From Onthophagus taurus (lineage: Eukaryota; Arthropoda; Insecta; Coleoptera; Scarabaeidae): 64,000 nt of DNA. Shown one piece after another: positions 46,119-58,809 of the stretch. Position numbers and translations under genes: made by a program. Where the stretch lies: NCBI RefSeq assembly GCF_036711975.1, contig NC_091972.1:20031001-20095000 (forward strand), given 5' to 3'. The first letter of the stretch is position 1. Each line of letters opens with the position of its first letter. The notes under the pieces are model-generated. The model was not told the origin of the DNA and searched no databases. It saw nothing but the letters and a program-made list of their open reading frames with translations.

Positions 46119-47861
46119 CCCTTGGGTAGACGCGACTCAATTTTTATATTATACATACTTTGAATTATAAATTAAATTGTTTTACAGCAAGTTGGTTTAT
46201 TAAAGTATTTTAAACCTGAAAATATTAGGGTATAAAAAGGCAACTAATATTTACCTTGAATCAAAGTTAACATTTAATAATTTGTAAAACACATGGGTAC
46301 GAACACATTTGTTGTATATCTTTATTTTATTTCGAAAACGTTATTTGAATTCATTATCCACGTCTCTTTCACTACTACCTTCAAGACAATTTTAACAAAT
46401 TGATTTAACGTGTTTTTTCAAACATATATAGCTATTACACTTTTCGCATGTAAAGGTTGTTCTGGCGTCCTTCTTCGATTCTATGTAACAAGCTTCGCAT
46501 CGTTTCCTTTTGACAGATCTTCGACTTGTTCTAAGTTGATTGTTGTCGTCTGGTATTACTGGTTTATGCTTTGCTAGCATGGTTTTCAGTTCATTTGGCA
46601 ATGACTGAATAAGCGATCTCCTCGTCAATTGTTCTGAAACTAAACTGAGAGATCATTTTTTTAGATAGTCTCGTCTTGAAATATATTTGTTGCCATTGCC
46701 CAAAAAAATAATTCTAGCATTTATTGCTGCTACATCCAATAAATGATAAAAGATGACCATCGGCCATCGCCTTGTTGCTCTAGCAACGTTGTACGTAGCG
46801 CACACTACATCCACTCCAGGTTTTGTACTATTATAGTATTCGATAATTTCCGGTTTGCGTTGTCTATTAGTTGCCACTTCATTGCTTGACGTATGCGAGC
46901 TGGATAGCAGTACAACAGTCTTACCCTTCTTTGGCACGTAGGAGACAAGGGTTTCGTTTCTTGTGTAACCGAAAATGCTGTCATACTGTACTCTACGTTT
47001 TGGCAAAGTAAAACTTTGTGGTAATTTTCTCTTGTTTTTTCGGGCAGTTCCAACGTATGATATTTTCTTCTTTTCCAAAGCTTTTACAAGTTTCAAACTT
47101 GTAAACTAATTGTCTGCGGTAATGTTTCTTCCGCTTCCATAAATTGGCTCTGAAATTCGCATGACAATATCTTCCGCAGAATTACTTTTTTTGTAAGGTC
47201 TGTCAGGTTGTTGGCCGCAATAGATCTCCATGTTGGCAGTATAGAAAAGCTTTGCGTCAGCAAGACAAAAGATTTTTATACCATATTTTGTTGGCTTTGA
47301 CGGTATATACTGCCTGAAACCACAACGACCACGAAATGCTGGAAGCATCTCATTAATAGTGACGTTTTCGCCTAAATTGTAATGTAATTTGCAGTTCTCA
47401 ATAAATAAAACAAATATTTCACCATTCATGGGATTCCCATCGGATACGTGCATAAATGCAACACAAAAACGGATCAATATATTTTATTCTTATTTTTATA
47501 TAAAATTGATACTTATTAGAAATACACAACTAAACAATTTATTAACACGTAAATAAAAAGAAGATATCTAAACAATAAAACTACCGAATATATGCGTGAA
47601 CTACCGGATCAACGTTCGCCGAAAAGAGGAGACGTAAATACACGCGCTGGGATTTTCAGTCCCAAATCATGTACGCGCAGCATTGTTTGAGTGTTTACAA
47701 CGTAATAAAACTGAGCCTTCGTTTGAAACTCATGTAAAGGGTTCCTAAAATATCATTTTGAGATCTCAAAAATCCACAGTGCCGTAGTTGTAATAGTTTT
47801 TACGTAATTACAGAAATGATAAGGCATGGGGCTGCCAGTCCCATACGCGTCTATTCAAGGG
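46119..47861 (-). mobile_element. piggyBac-family transposon, second copy
   Basis: It is identical in the translated parts to 39679-41421, including the TAG in place of Trp, and was copied by the segmental duplication and not by transposition. Confidence 0.9.
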
Positions 47862-47875
47862 TTAAACAGTAAATT

Positions 47876-48370
47876 ATGATATCACCACAAATAAGACAAC
47901 TCGAGTAGAATAGTTTACTTTTAAATTTCGATGATGAAGATTACAACAGACAGGTATTTCACACAAATTTCTAACTCTGTGATAGAGTTTTTGGAAAGAA
48001 TTACACGACAACCTAATCACATGAAAGAATGATTTTGACCTGTATAAATTATTTAATGAAATCAATCTTCCACTTCAAAGTGACGAATTGATGAAAAAAA
48101 ATGTTATAGCTATTTTAGTAGCCAAACTGCTCTTACACTAGAAAAATTTCCCTAACTTATCAGCAACACCCTTCAATTAATTACGACTTGCTTGTTTACT
48201 ACCAACGTTTGGAGAACCTCCACAGTGGTTTCAAAGATCGATTGCAGGACATTTTAAAGTTGGTAATACCACGGTGGTATTGGATCCTTTTTCAGATGTC
48301 AACACTGCAGGAGCAGGATCACCTAGCTGGAAGAACAACTTATAGAAGTGACAATAAATAAGTAAATTTT
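47876..48370 (+). mobile_element. hAT-like relic, within the duplicated block
   Basis: This is the 6440-bp-offset copy of 41436-41930. Confidence 0.5.
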
Positions 48371-48832
48371 TATTTACTTATTTAATCAAATTCAAAAATG
48401 GCTACCGGTCACGTGGTGGGCTTGATAGACAGTATTCATTTTCGTAGAAGAGCAACAATCAGATAATCTCTTATCGTACATAGAATGTTAACGAAGTTAA
48501 GAGACTATTAAGTTTAACATTCTAGTTTTAAACAACATATTCTGCGCTTAATACTCTTATTAATTTAAGCACAAATATGAACGGATATGTTATATCTTCA
48601 CTGCAAAATTATATGGATTGTTATGAAACCATTCAATAAAAGTTATGGCAGTTAGAAATTTACTTAATTATTTTTATATATATAAACCAGTATATATGGC
48701 TACAACCTATGTTTTTTTACAACCTACTAACGCCCTTAGACATGGTTATAAACAAAGACAAATTATTAATACATAATCATGTTTTATTTAATTTATATTT
48801 CTTTAAATAACATTTTTATGAAAATAAATATA

Positions 48833-49508
48833 TTATTCACATCCTGCATCAGCTGGCCAATCGCAAACATTAAGTTTGGTGTTGAAATGAAGTCCATCTG
48901 GGCATGGCATATCATAGGCAACTCCCCAGTCGCATTGGCAGAATCTACCACAGGTTTCAGGGTGGGCAAAGTAATGAGGGAAATCACCATTTTCTTTTGG
49001 GCATGGATCATTTGGGCATTTGCCTTGACCGTTTCCATCGCCACTTTCGTCACTTTCGGAGCTAGAACTAGAGCTGGAGCTACCGGAATCTTCTTCAACA
49101 TTGTCATCTCCTCCTTCAACTACTTCTTCATCGTCATCCCCTTCATCGCTTTCGCTACTGCTACTGCTGCTGCTACTTCCACCGTCATCTCCACCATCAC
49201 CGTTGCATCCAGCTTTATCGGGCCAATCACAGACTTCCAATTCTTTGTTGAAATGTAAATCAGATGGGCAATCGAATTTGACGGGTTTTCCCCAATCGCA
49301 TTTGTAGAAGACGGTGCAATCTTTATCATCTACCAAGAAATCAACTTTTTCCGGGTTCATGTCGTCGGGGCATTCACCAACTGGGTCGGCCTTGGCATAT
49401 TGGAAAGCCAATACAAAGGTGGCACATAACAAGAATGTAACTAAAATATAGAAAATAAAGTTTTAGTCAAGTCTATTAAATTAAAATCATTATAATGTTA
49501 CCTTTCAT
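48833..49508 (-). CDS. Two-domain chitin-binding protein (CBM14), copy 10
   Basis: Exons 49502-49508 and 48833-49440 with a 61-bp intron give the same 204-aa protein as copy 9, with the same promoter (TATA 49574-49581), intron and flanks at an offset of 6440. If the duplication is real it doubles the dose of one protein. If it is an assembly artefact, copies 9 and 10 are one gene. Confidence 0.85.
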
Positions 49509-49954
49509 TTTGATGTTTAACCAAATTGCTGTAATCGAATAATTCGAATAATAATTGAGGAAGGTACTACCTGATTTTATAGCAATGTTAAACGCAAAAA
49601 AACGTAGATAACAATTATGATAATTGCCAATTAATTAGTGTTAATAAGGGTAGATATTTATCTTTACTATCAATCGAATACTCAAATACTAATGAAGTGT
49701 CAAAAATATGAATATAAGTTATAGGAAATAATAGAATCAATGAAATTCTTTAATATTAATTAATAATTTCAAAAACAATGAATACTATGATAAGATTACA
49801 ATATCAATATTAATTTTCTAAAGAGCTCTTTGTTCCCATTCATTTAAAATTATTTAAAAAACTAAATGTAGATAATGTATTGTAAAATTGTAAATCATTA
49901 ATCGAATTGTTCTAAGTGTTCTAACATAGCAATTACTCAACAGTAAATATCAAA

Positions 49955-50091
49955 ATGAAGGGAAGTTCATAAAAATTTCAATATAATAAACTTAGTCATA
50001 ACTTAATTCTTTATATTGTAGTTACGTTCTTGTTATGTTCTCCGTTCTTCGTGTGGCGACTTTGAAAGGTTTATTACATTACTAAATAAAA
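49955..50091 (+). pseudogene. 5' piece of the LINE-cut divergent copy, duplicate
   Basis: This is the 6440-bp-offset copy of 43515-43651. It is the one physically continuous with the complete LINE that ends at 54498. Confidence 0.75.
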
Positions 50092-50276
50092 CTTAATTAT
50101 GGGATGGGGTGGTAGTCACCGGTAGTGATTTCAATGTTCACTTTCACAAAAATAACAAGAAAGCCAACATGCTCTGTGACTTATGCGAGTCTTTTGATTT
50201 GACAAGAATGATATTTTCTCTTACTCGCAAAAATTGTTGCCTTGATAATATATTTACCAATATTCCTTCTAATCTA

Positions 50277-51814
50277 CAGGGTGTTCCATCTCAGACGAGC
50301 CACCCCGTATATTTCTTATCCCATAGTGATTAGAAAAGTTTCCCGAAACCCTTCGCATGATTTTGTTTGGGGGACATCTTTTGACGCCATTTGAGGCTTG
50401 AACGAGCAACCCCCTAAGAGGGGGTGCTTCAACCCCTCAAAATTGAATAGGGGAGAGGGGTTGAGTGATACTTCATTTGAAAGGTCTTGGAAGCCTCTTT
50501 ACAACGGTGTATGAAAAACGTAAATTTGATGAACCGTTTTCACCAAAAATCAATTATTTAGCTCAAATGAGCAACCTTGAATATTTTGGTTATAAATAAA
50601 AACAATTGTTTTATCATGTTGTTTTATTTATCACAATCAAAAAATCAAATCTGCGGTTTTAAATCAAATGTTCAAATTGTCCTCCATTGACTTCCATACA
50701 ATAATACAATCTTGACTGAAAACCGTCTCTAACATGGTTCAGCATAATTGGAGTTATGTGACGACACTCATTTACAATTCGTTGGCGTAGTTCGTCCTAA
50801 TTTTTAGGCTGAGTCACAAAAATCTTGGACTTAAGATGTCCCCCCAAGAAGAAGTCCAGATGGTTCAGGTCAGGAGAACGGGCAGGCCACTCTATAGGAC
50901 CTCTTCTTCCAATCCAACGACTGGGGTATTGCAAATTGAGGTATTGGCGAAGTGGTGCGGCGTAGTGAGGGGGAGCTCCGTCTTGTTGGAAATGCAATTG
51001 TTGTTCAAGTAGTAGAGGATCGTTTTCTAATTTTTCTGTTATTAACGGATCAATTACATTTTCCAGCATTTCAAGATAAATTTCGCCATTTAAATTACCA
51101 GGAATAAACAGAGGTCCAATTATGTGGTCTCCCAAAATTCCTACCCAAACGTTTAGCTTTTCCGGATGTTGAGTGTGAGCTTCTCGAAATACATGAGGAT
51201 TTGTATCGCTCCAAATTCTACAGTTATGCCGGTTAACCTCTCCATTAAGTGAAAAAGTGCATTCGTCAGAAAAGCAAACGTACAAGAAATTTGGGTTATT
51301 GTTGATACGCTCGGCCATAATTTCGCAAAACTCTTGCCTTCGATCCAAATCATCATCATTTAATTCTTGAATTAATTTAATTTTGTACGGATGGAACTTG
51401 TGTTTATGTAAAATTCTGAAAACGTTAGATTAGCTAATACCGGAAGCTGCAGAAAGTTGTCGTACAGATTGCGTGTTTGGCATAAGTTGGACATGTCCCA
51501 AGACCGCCACCGCTGCTCCTTCATAATTCACAATTCCAATGGGTGCCCTTTTTTTATCCATTACTGAACCCGTCTCAACAAATTTTGAAATCAATTTCAT
51601 TACGTACTTATGGCGAAAACTACGTTCAGGATGGTTTTGGTTAAATATCCTTGCAGTCGCTCGGGCACAATTTTGATTTTGTTAATAGAGGCTAACCAGC
51701 TCAACACGTTCTTGCAATGTGTACACCATAATTATTTTTAAAATTTTAAACAAATCAGCAAAGTAGTAACTCAACAGATTGATTTAAACGTATTATAACC
51801 AGATAAACACCCTC
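50277..51814 (-). mobile_element. mariner-like transposon nested in the LINE, second copy
   Basis: This is the 6440-bp-offset copy of 43837-45374 with the same three in-frame stops. Confidence 0.82.
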
Positions 51815-51989
51815 TAAGAACAAACAATGAAGGCAACATACGAAATGTTTTGATTTTTTTTTTTATTTTTTAGTCTGAGAGAATTTATTATTGTATGGAA
51901 GTCAATGGAGGATAATTTATATACTACTAAAGTCATTGATCCTGTGTTGTCCGATCATCAGGCTGTCCTTTATATACTATGCTATGCTG

Positions 51990-52480
51990 TAATAGTATAT
52001 TAAAAAACAAGTTTCGTAAGACACGAGTTTTTTAATGAATGAGTTTTAAGTCTTATGAAACGTGTTTTTTATGCTATTTTTTGTAATTCGCGTTTTCATA
52101 ATTTTTTTTTAACAAAAATAAAATAAATTTTGACAACGTAGGGAAATAGGTATGCAGCAGTTGGTAACACCGTAACACTTGAAAATAGAAATTTGAATTG
52201 ACAATTAGAAACTGTCAAAACACAAAATGTATTCACCTGAAAAAAATGTTTCATGTACACCTGCCAAAATAAGAGAAATTGCTCAGTGTTCAATGTCCTC
52301 ATCATTGTGGATCTTGTATTCGATGCTAAGAATGACCCAATGTCACTAACTTGAACTGCTTCCATAAAATGTTACTAAAATCTCATTACAGCATCGGATG
52401 CTGTAAGGAGTCTCATTACAGCACTCGTTTGAGTACTGTTAGAGCTTTCGTTACCGTCGCGAATTACAAAAAAATATTTC
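51990..52480. repeat. Fold-back insertion in the LINE, complete
   Basis: Outer arms TTTTTTGTAATTCGCG (about 52077-52092) and CGCGAATTACAAAAAA (about 52459-52474) face each other inside the LINE, between its endonuclease and RT regions. Repeated CTCATTACAGC strings occur between them. No protein is encoded. Confidence 0.5.
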
Positions 52481-54498
52481 TTCTACTAAATTCAGCTATA
52501 GGCCTATAACAAGTAACGGCCTTTTAAATTTTTGCAATTTCTACACTTGATAATAACTGCTTTTAATACTAGTTTTAAAATTAAAACAACACTATTGGAT
52601 TAACAGGAATTGCAAAATAATTCACCGAAGAGATATTACAAGCACGTGAAACCTTAAATTTTTTTAAAGAACTATACAATAGTAATTTAATAGCATATGA
52701 CGACTTGAAACACTATAGCTCCTACTATCGTAAACTTATTCTTGCTACAAAGAAACATAAGAACAGTGAATATATTAAAAACCCAACAAACGTTCAACGT
52801 GCTTCATGGGATGTAATCAAAAGTAATCAATCTGTAAATATAAATTCTTATTCACACATCATTAACGCGGATGACTTTAATTCGTTTTTCGTGAGCGTTG
52901 CCGAAAATCTTATGTCCCGAATCTCCCCTAAGTCGCGATGTTGTTCTTCTAGCGAATGCCAGCCTCTCGCTCAAAAAGAACAGCTTCAATTTAGAAGTGT
53001 CTCATTCAATGAAGTAAGAGACATCATATCCGGTATAAAAAATTCTAATAGCACTGATTGTTACGGACTGAACAGCAAACTTATCAAGGTGATTAAACAT
53101 TTGATTGTTGTACCTATTTGCAAGTTGATAAATCAGGCCGTTACGGCAGACACATTTCTGGATTGCTTGAAAATTTCTAGGGTTGTTCCCATTCATAAAA
53201 AAAGGATCGTATGATAATGTGAGCAATTACAGACCAATTTCAATTATTTCTATTATTGCTAAGATTTATGAAATTATATTAAAAAGGCAAATTGTGAATT
53301 ACTTGGAAGCTAACGATTTACTGTTCGTGGGTCAGTTTGGGTTTAGAAAGGGTAAATCCACTGTGACTACCCTAAGTAGCTTGGTCGAGCAGGTTCAGGA
53401 TTGCTTCGAAAATAAATTGTATGCTCAGACTTCATTTTACGACAAAACAAAGGCATTCGATTGCGTTTCACACGATTTGTTACTACATAAACTTCATACA
53501 CTTCATTTCGGTCCAAAAAGTATAAACTTTCTGCGGTCGTACTTGTCTGGGCGGGTGCAACACGTTCAGTATAAAAATCAGACTTCTTCTGATTTGCCGG
53601 TTTGCTGTGGAGTACATCAGGGATCAATGTTGGGACCGATATTGTTCCTTATTTTTATTAATGGACAAGACACATATGATCTTGTTCGCTGATGACACTG
53701 CCATTATAAACAAATGCAATTCGGAGGCTAAAAGCTAAAAGCTATAACTAAGGATTTTGAAAGAAATATTTTGGAATGGTTTGACTCTAATCTTTTTAAT
53801 ATCTATGAATCAAAACTCAAACACTTTTTTTCTCACTTCAACATATTGATTTGCCCAGTGAACCAGTGAAGTACTTAGGAGTGTATCTTGATTCCCGCCT
53901 CACTTGGTCTGATCATGTAGCGCACTTAACAAAAACGTTAAATAATATTTTTTTCACATATGTCGTACGCAATATTGTGCTGAGGACATTCTGCACATGC
54001 TGATCAGGTGTTTGGTGTTCAGAGGAGATGCGTGAGATATTAATTAAAGATATTAACATTGCCCTCTCTGTTTATATTATCTTGCTTGTTGTATCTTAAG
54101 GAACACGAAGATTCTTACAAAAAAAATCGTGAGAACATAGAATAGAATAGTACGCGTAATCGGAAAAATTTGATTGTACCTGGTTGCCGCACGAATAGAG
54201 CTACAAATGGTATCAATTACTATGCGGTGAGATTTTATAACCCCCTGCCATCTAGCATCAAGAGCCTTCCACTGTAAAAATTTAAAGAAAAAATTAATGG
54301 TTATTTGATTAATAAGGTCTTTTATGATACTGATGAGTATTTGACAAGTGAATTTACCAATTTTGTGTAGTTTTAGTTTTTGTATTTTATTGTTCCATGA
54401 CAAAGATTATTTTATGATTTTTAAATTTATATTTGTATCATGTCTTGTTACTTGTCACCTACATACACATGACCTGTGATAATAAACAGTATGATATC

Positions 54499-54999
54499 AC
54501 TAAATAAAATTGCCGTTCCAATATACCAAAGCTAATCGAAATGGTGATTGCCCTGACATGAATCCGGAAAAAGTTGATTTCTTGGTAAATGATAAAGATT
54601 GCACCCTCTTCTACAAATGCGAATGGAGAAAGCTTGTCGAATTGGATTGCCCATCCGGATTATATATCAACAAAAAATTGGAAGTCTGTGATTGGCCAGA
54701 TAAAGTTGGATGTAACGGTGATGGTGGAGATGACATTGGAGAAGATAGTGGAAGCAGCAGTAGCAGCAGCGAATGAAGGTGACGATGATGAAGAAGTAGT
54801 TGATAGAGGTGATGACAATGTTGAACAAGAATCTTGTAGCTTCAGCACTAGTTCTAAGTTCTAAAGTAGCGAAAGTAACTAAGGAAACGGTCAATGCAGT
54901 TGCCCTAATGATCCATGGCCTAAAGAAAATGGTGATTTCCCTCATTACTTTCCCCACCCTGAAACCTATGGTAGATTTTGCCAATGCAATTGGGGAGTA
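54499..54999 (+). pseudogene. 3' piece of the LINE-cut divergent copy
   Basis: Starting right after the LINE, the sequence reads VPIYQS-like signal-peptide remains. 54510-54776 follows, with domain 1 intact in cysteines but altered (DMNPEK, CEWRKLVELDC), and a short Ser linker that ends in a stop. Shifted frames continue through the linker and domain 2 to NWGV, where a minus-strand LINE takes over. The final 30 codons are lost. Confidence 0.8.
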
Positions 55000-55790
55000 A
55001 CTTTGTTATTAATTTCTTTCATTATTGGTACTATTGATATTGGTCTATATTTACTTTTATCATTTGGATCCCCTGGTTTTTGAATAGGAATAACTCTAAC
55101 GTACTTTAATTCATTTTGAAAAGTTCCCTCTCTTAAGCATTTGTTTAATAATATACATAACACTTCTCTTATTATTGGTTCTATGTTCTGAATTAGTTTC
55201 GTTGTCATCCCGTAAACATCTTTTGTAGGTATTTGTCTTATTCAAGTTTTCGCCTTGTTTTTCCAGTTTCTTGCTTCACTATATTCCAGGCAGCAGTTAT
55301 TTTATTTTCTGAATTCATCATGCATTGTTTATATGTTTCTTTTTTTGTATTATCTATCAGTCTTCTAAACTCATGTTTTTTTTTATTTGATACATTTCTT
55401 TCCATTTCTTTTCTTTCGTTACTTCAGCCATGGTGTAGATAGCATCTAAAGCGTTTTTCATCTTTCTTAGGTCATCTGAATTCATTTTAGTGTTAGCAGA
55501 CTGATAGCACAATGTAATTATTCGGTGAAACTTAGTATAACTGGTTTGAGCATCAGTGTTTTGATCTTTTATTATTGTCCCATCGCTATTTCTTAATTTA
55601 CTTATGAAATGTTTTATTGCTGTTTTATTTATTAGTCTTATTTTTGTATGCTTGTTCTTTTCAGTTTCATATTTAAGAATAATTGTTGGCAATTGCGCCA
55701 GATGGTCACCTAGTTGCCGGTTTACTGTATTTTTTATGACAACCTCCGTAAATGTATTTATAAATATGTTATTTACATATCTTCTTCCAT
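55000..55790 (-). mobile_element. LINE fragment (CR1/jockey-like), minus strand
   Basis: The minus strand at 54966-55208 reads VRVIPIQKPGDPNDKSKYRP then ISIVPI (RT entry motif). 55357-55692 reads IRLINKTAIKHFISKLRNSD and an FHRII segment upstream of it. It is truncated at both ends and cuts the decayed gene copy on its left. Confidence 0.7.
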
Positions 55791-55869
55791 TTACACGGGA
55801 TGGTTAACTAAAGACTGGTTTAAGTCCATGTTCTGACATAATAGATAAGAAATTTTCTTTGATTTTGGA

Positions 55870-56240
55870 GTTTTAATGAAATCAATTTTCAACTTCAAAA
55901 TGACGATTTGTTTAAAATAAACAATTTCATAGTTGCTTTCGTAGCTAAACTGCTCGTACAAAAGAAAAATATCGGCAGATGTGAGTTTCACAATTTCCCT
56001 AGTTTATCTGCAGAATCCATAAAAAATGATGACTTTCTTGTTTACTGCCAATATTTGGAGAACATACCAGAGTGGGTGTTGCATCCTTTTTTAAATGTCA
56101 ACACTGTAGGAATAGGATCATCCCAGCTGGAAGAAGAACTTATAGAACTGACAGTAATAGATATTAAAGGGGGAAATAAAAATCAAATTCAAAAATGGTT
56201 ATTCGGAGCATGGGGGCTTGATAGACAGTATTAATTTCGA
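55870..56240 (+). mobile_element. hAT-like transposase relic, best-preserved copy
   Basis: The frame 55908-56234 is open and reads VAKLLVQKKNIGRCEFHNFP, DDFLVYCQYLENIPEWVLHP, then GSSQLEEELIELT, which is diagnostic for SCAND3/ZBED5-type hAT transposases. It lacks the RNase-H-like core. It may help to recognise the other relics. Confidence 0.6.
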
Positions 56241-56608
56241 TAGGAGAGGAGTACCCAGGTAATCTCCAACATAAAATGTTAACGAAATTTTTGTTTTTCT
56301 TCTATGACATACCCCACAACATCTTTCAACAAGACTGTTAAGCTTCACGCCCTAGTTTTAAAGAGCAACATTTTCTTCGCTTAATGTCCTTATGAATTTA
56401 AGTACAAATTAGATGTTCTTGATATGCCATTTGAATGGATATGTTGCATTTTCACAACAACATTATATGGATTATTATGAAACCATTCATTAAAAATTAT
56501 GGCTACACTAAAGCCCATAAGCATAATTATTAACAAAAACAAATTATTAATACATAATCATATTTTATTTATATTTCTTTAAATAACACTTTTATGAAAA
56601 CAAATATA

Positions 56609-57281
56609 TTATTCACATCCTGCATCAGCTGGCCAATCGCAAACATTAAGTTTGGTGTTGAAATGAAGTCCATCTGGGCATGGCATATCATAGGCAACTC
56701 CCCAATCGCATTGGCAGAATCTTCCACAGGTTTCAGGGTGAGCAAAGTAATGAGGGAAATCACCATTTTCTTTTGGGCATGGATCATTTGGGCATCTGCC
56801 TTGACCGTTTCCATCGCCACTTTCGTCACTTTCGGAGCTAGAACTAGAGCTGGAGCTACCGGAATCTTCTTCAACATTGTCATCTCCTCCTTCAACTACT
56901 TCTTCATCGTCCCCTTCATCGCTTTCACTGCTGCTACTGCTGCTGCTACTTCCACCATCATCTCCACCATCACCGTTGCATCCAGCTTTATCGGGCCAAT
57001 CACAGACTTCCAATTCTTTGTTGAAATGTAAATCAGATGGGCAATCGAATTTGACGGGTTTTCCCCAATCGCATTTGTAGAAGACGGTGCAATCTTTATC
57101 ATCTACCAAGAAATCAACTTTTTCCGGGTTCATTTCGTCAGGGCATTCACCAACTGGGTCGGCTTTGGCATATTGGAAAGCCAATACAAAGGTGGCACAT
57201 AACAAGAATGTAACTAAAATATAAAAAATTAAGTTTTAGCTAAGTTTATTAAATTAAAATCGTTGTAAAGTTACCTTTCAT
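56609..57281 (-). CDS. Two-domain chitin-binding protein (CBM14), copy 11
   Basis: Exons 57275-57281 and 56609-57213 with a 61-bp intron give 203 aa. Domain 1 has DEMNPEK (unique) and DDKDC. The linker (82-142) has EGDDEEVVEGG, one Asp fewer than copies 7-10. Domain 2 (143-202) has FNTKLNV. TATA is at 57347-57354. The divergent partner across the shared upstream region has been replaced by foreign DNA and a chimeric fragment. The frame is intact. Confidence 0.91.
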
Positions 57282-57346
57282 TTTGATGCTTAACCAAATT
57301 GCTGTAATCGAACAATTCGAATAATAATTGAGGAAGGTTCTACCTG

Positions 57347-57354
57347 ATTTTATA
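57347..57354 (-). promoter_or_regulatory. TATA box of copy 11
   Basis: TATAAAATCAGGTAGAACC lies 66 bp upstream of the ATG. Confidence 0.6.
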
Positions 57355-58195
57355 GCAATGTTAAACGCAAAAAATCGTAGATAACTATTATGATAATTGC
57401 CAATTAATTAGTGTTGATAGGTACAGATATTAATCTTTACTATCTATCTACTAGTTAAGTACATATTGAGTATAAAAAATAGGAATATGAGTTATAGGAA
57501 ATAATCGAATCAATGAAATTTTCTAATACTAATAAGATAAGATTTCACTGCCAAAATTAATTGTCTAAAGAGCTCTTTGTTCCCATTCATTTAAAATTAA
57601 TTAAAAAATAAAATGTAGATAATGTATTGTAAAATTGTAAATCATTAATCGAATTGTTCAAACACAGCAATTTTACTAGCAGTAATGTTTTCTGTTAACT
57701 TAACTTAACTTCCTCTTAACATTTTATATATCTTTTAACAATTCATCTTAATTTTTCCTCTTAGCAATATTGATTTTTTTTTAAATTTTACTTGTTTTAT
57801 TGTGTTGGCGATTAAGTTTTTTGTTTCATATCTACAGGAGTGGCGCAACTTCGCTCTTGCCCCATAGATGTGCTGTTCCTTTATTCTTTTCCCTTCCATT
57901 ATTTTGTTTTGAATACCTTGATTTCATTAATTTCAATTAGAATATAATAATTTTATCGTTCATGCATATATTGTATTTTTTTTTGTTATCTACTACATTT
58001 AAAGTTTAATATTTGAGTTATTGCCGAGGTTGTCTTTGTACGCCTTCTTTAAACTAGTTTTTATACATTTCAAAATTCAGATTTTGGTAACCATTTTGGA
58101 AAATTGTCATAGAAATTGGTTTTCCGTAGTTTTTCGGGAGTTTCTGAATATGCTTTTGAGTTTTATTAATTAAAATTCTTTGGTGAATTTTGTTA
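57355..58195. other. Shared upstream region and a replacement block
   Basis: Up to about 57685 this follows the divergent upstream region of copies 9 and 10, including the site that is empty of the 33750-type mariner. From about 57689 to 58195 it is unrelated DNA (with GGAGTGGCGCAACTTCGCTC near 57837) that replaces exon 1 and domain 1 of the plus-strand partner. The origin is not recognised. Confidence 0.5.
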
Positions 58196-58576
58196 TTATT
58201 CACATCCTGTATCAGCTAGCCAATGAAAGCAGCAGCAGTAGCAGCAGATGATGAGCAAGTAGTTGATGGAGGTGATAAAAAAGAAGTTGAGAAAGGAGAT
58301 GAGAATGTTGAAGAAGATTCTGGTAGCTCCAGATCTAGTTCTAGGTCAGAAAGTAACGACAGTAACGATTGAAACAGTTAAGGCAAATGCCAAATGATCT
58401 ATGCCCGAAAGTAAACGGTGATTTCCTTCATTACTTTGCCCATCCTGAAACCTGTGGTATATATATTCTGCCAATACGATTGGGGAGTTACCTATGATAA
58501 ACCATACCCAGATAGACTTCATTTCAACACCAAACTTAATGTTTGTGATAGACCAGCTGATACAGAATGTGAATAA
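58196..58576 (+). pseudogene. Chimeric decayed copy: inverted gene tail fused to linker and domain 2
   Basis: 58196-58224 is the last 29 bp of a family member in minus orientation (reverse complement ATTGGCTAGCTGATACAGGA onward). Directly joined at 58225 is plus-strand linker (GAAAGCAGCAGCAGTAGCAG) and a domain 2 with several lost cysteines and stops. It ends in a recognisable GAATGTGAATAA. Domain 1 and the signal peptide are absent. Confidence 0.8.
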
Positions 58577-58809
58577 TATATTTATTTTATATATTATTTA
58601 ATGAAAAATAAATAAAATATGATTATGTATTAATAATTTCTTTTTGTTTATAATTGTATCAAATCTTCAGAATTAAGACAGAAGTCATCTCGGTTTTTGC
58701 TGATATCATTCAAGTTGTTCAAGAAAATTGGACTAAGTGTTCAAAAATTGTTTCTTCAGAGTCGTAAAATGTGTTTAAAATATGTTTAAATTTATTGGAA
58801 ATAATAGAA

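Larger units (their letters stand above)
46010..52448. repeat. Large tandem duplication, second copy
   Basis: This is a direct repeat of 39570-46008. It begins with the last codons of the decayed gene (CGATTGGCCAGCTAATGCAG) and ends AGAGCTTT, after which unique LINE sequence follows. Confidence 0.92.
50092..54498 (+). mobile_element. LINE (CR1/jockey-like) with endonuclease and RT, second copy
   Basis: The endonuclease part is as in the first copy. The RT follows: 52705-53214 encodes the region before the fingers. 53183-53692 encodes YRPISIISIIAKIYEIILKR, QFGFRKGKSTVTTL, KAFDCVSHDLL and GVHQGSMLGPILFLIF. A shifted frame gives LFADDTAI near 53680, KYLGVYLDSRLTWSDH follows near 53870 and a 3' domain with YYAVRFYNPLPSSIK near 54215. 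Three or more shifts or stops break it. It is flanked by an 11-bp duplication ACTAAATAAAA (50081-50091 and 54499-54509). A mariner (50277-51814) and a fold-back element are nested inside. Confidence 0.82.
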
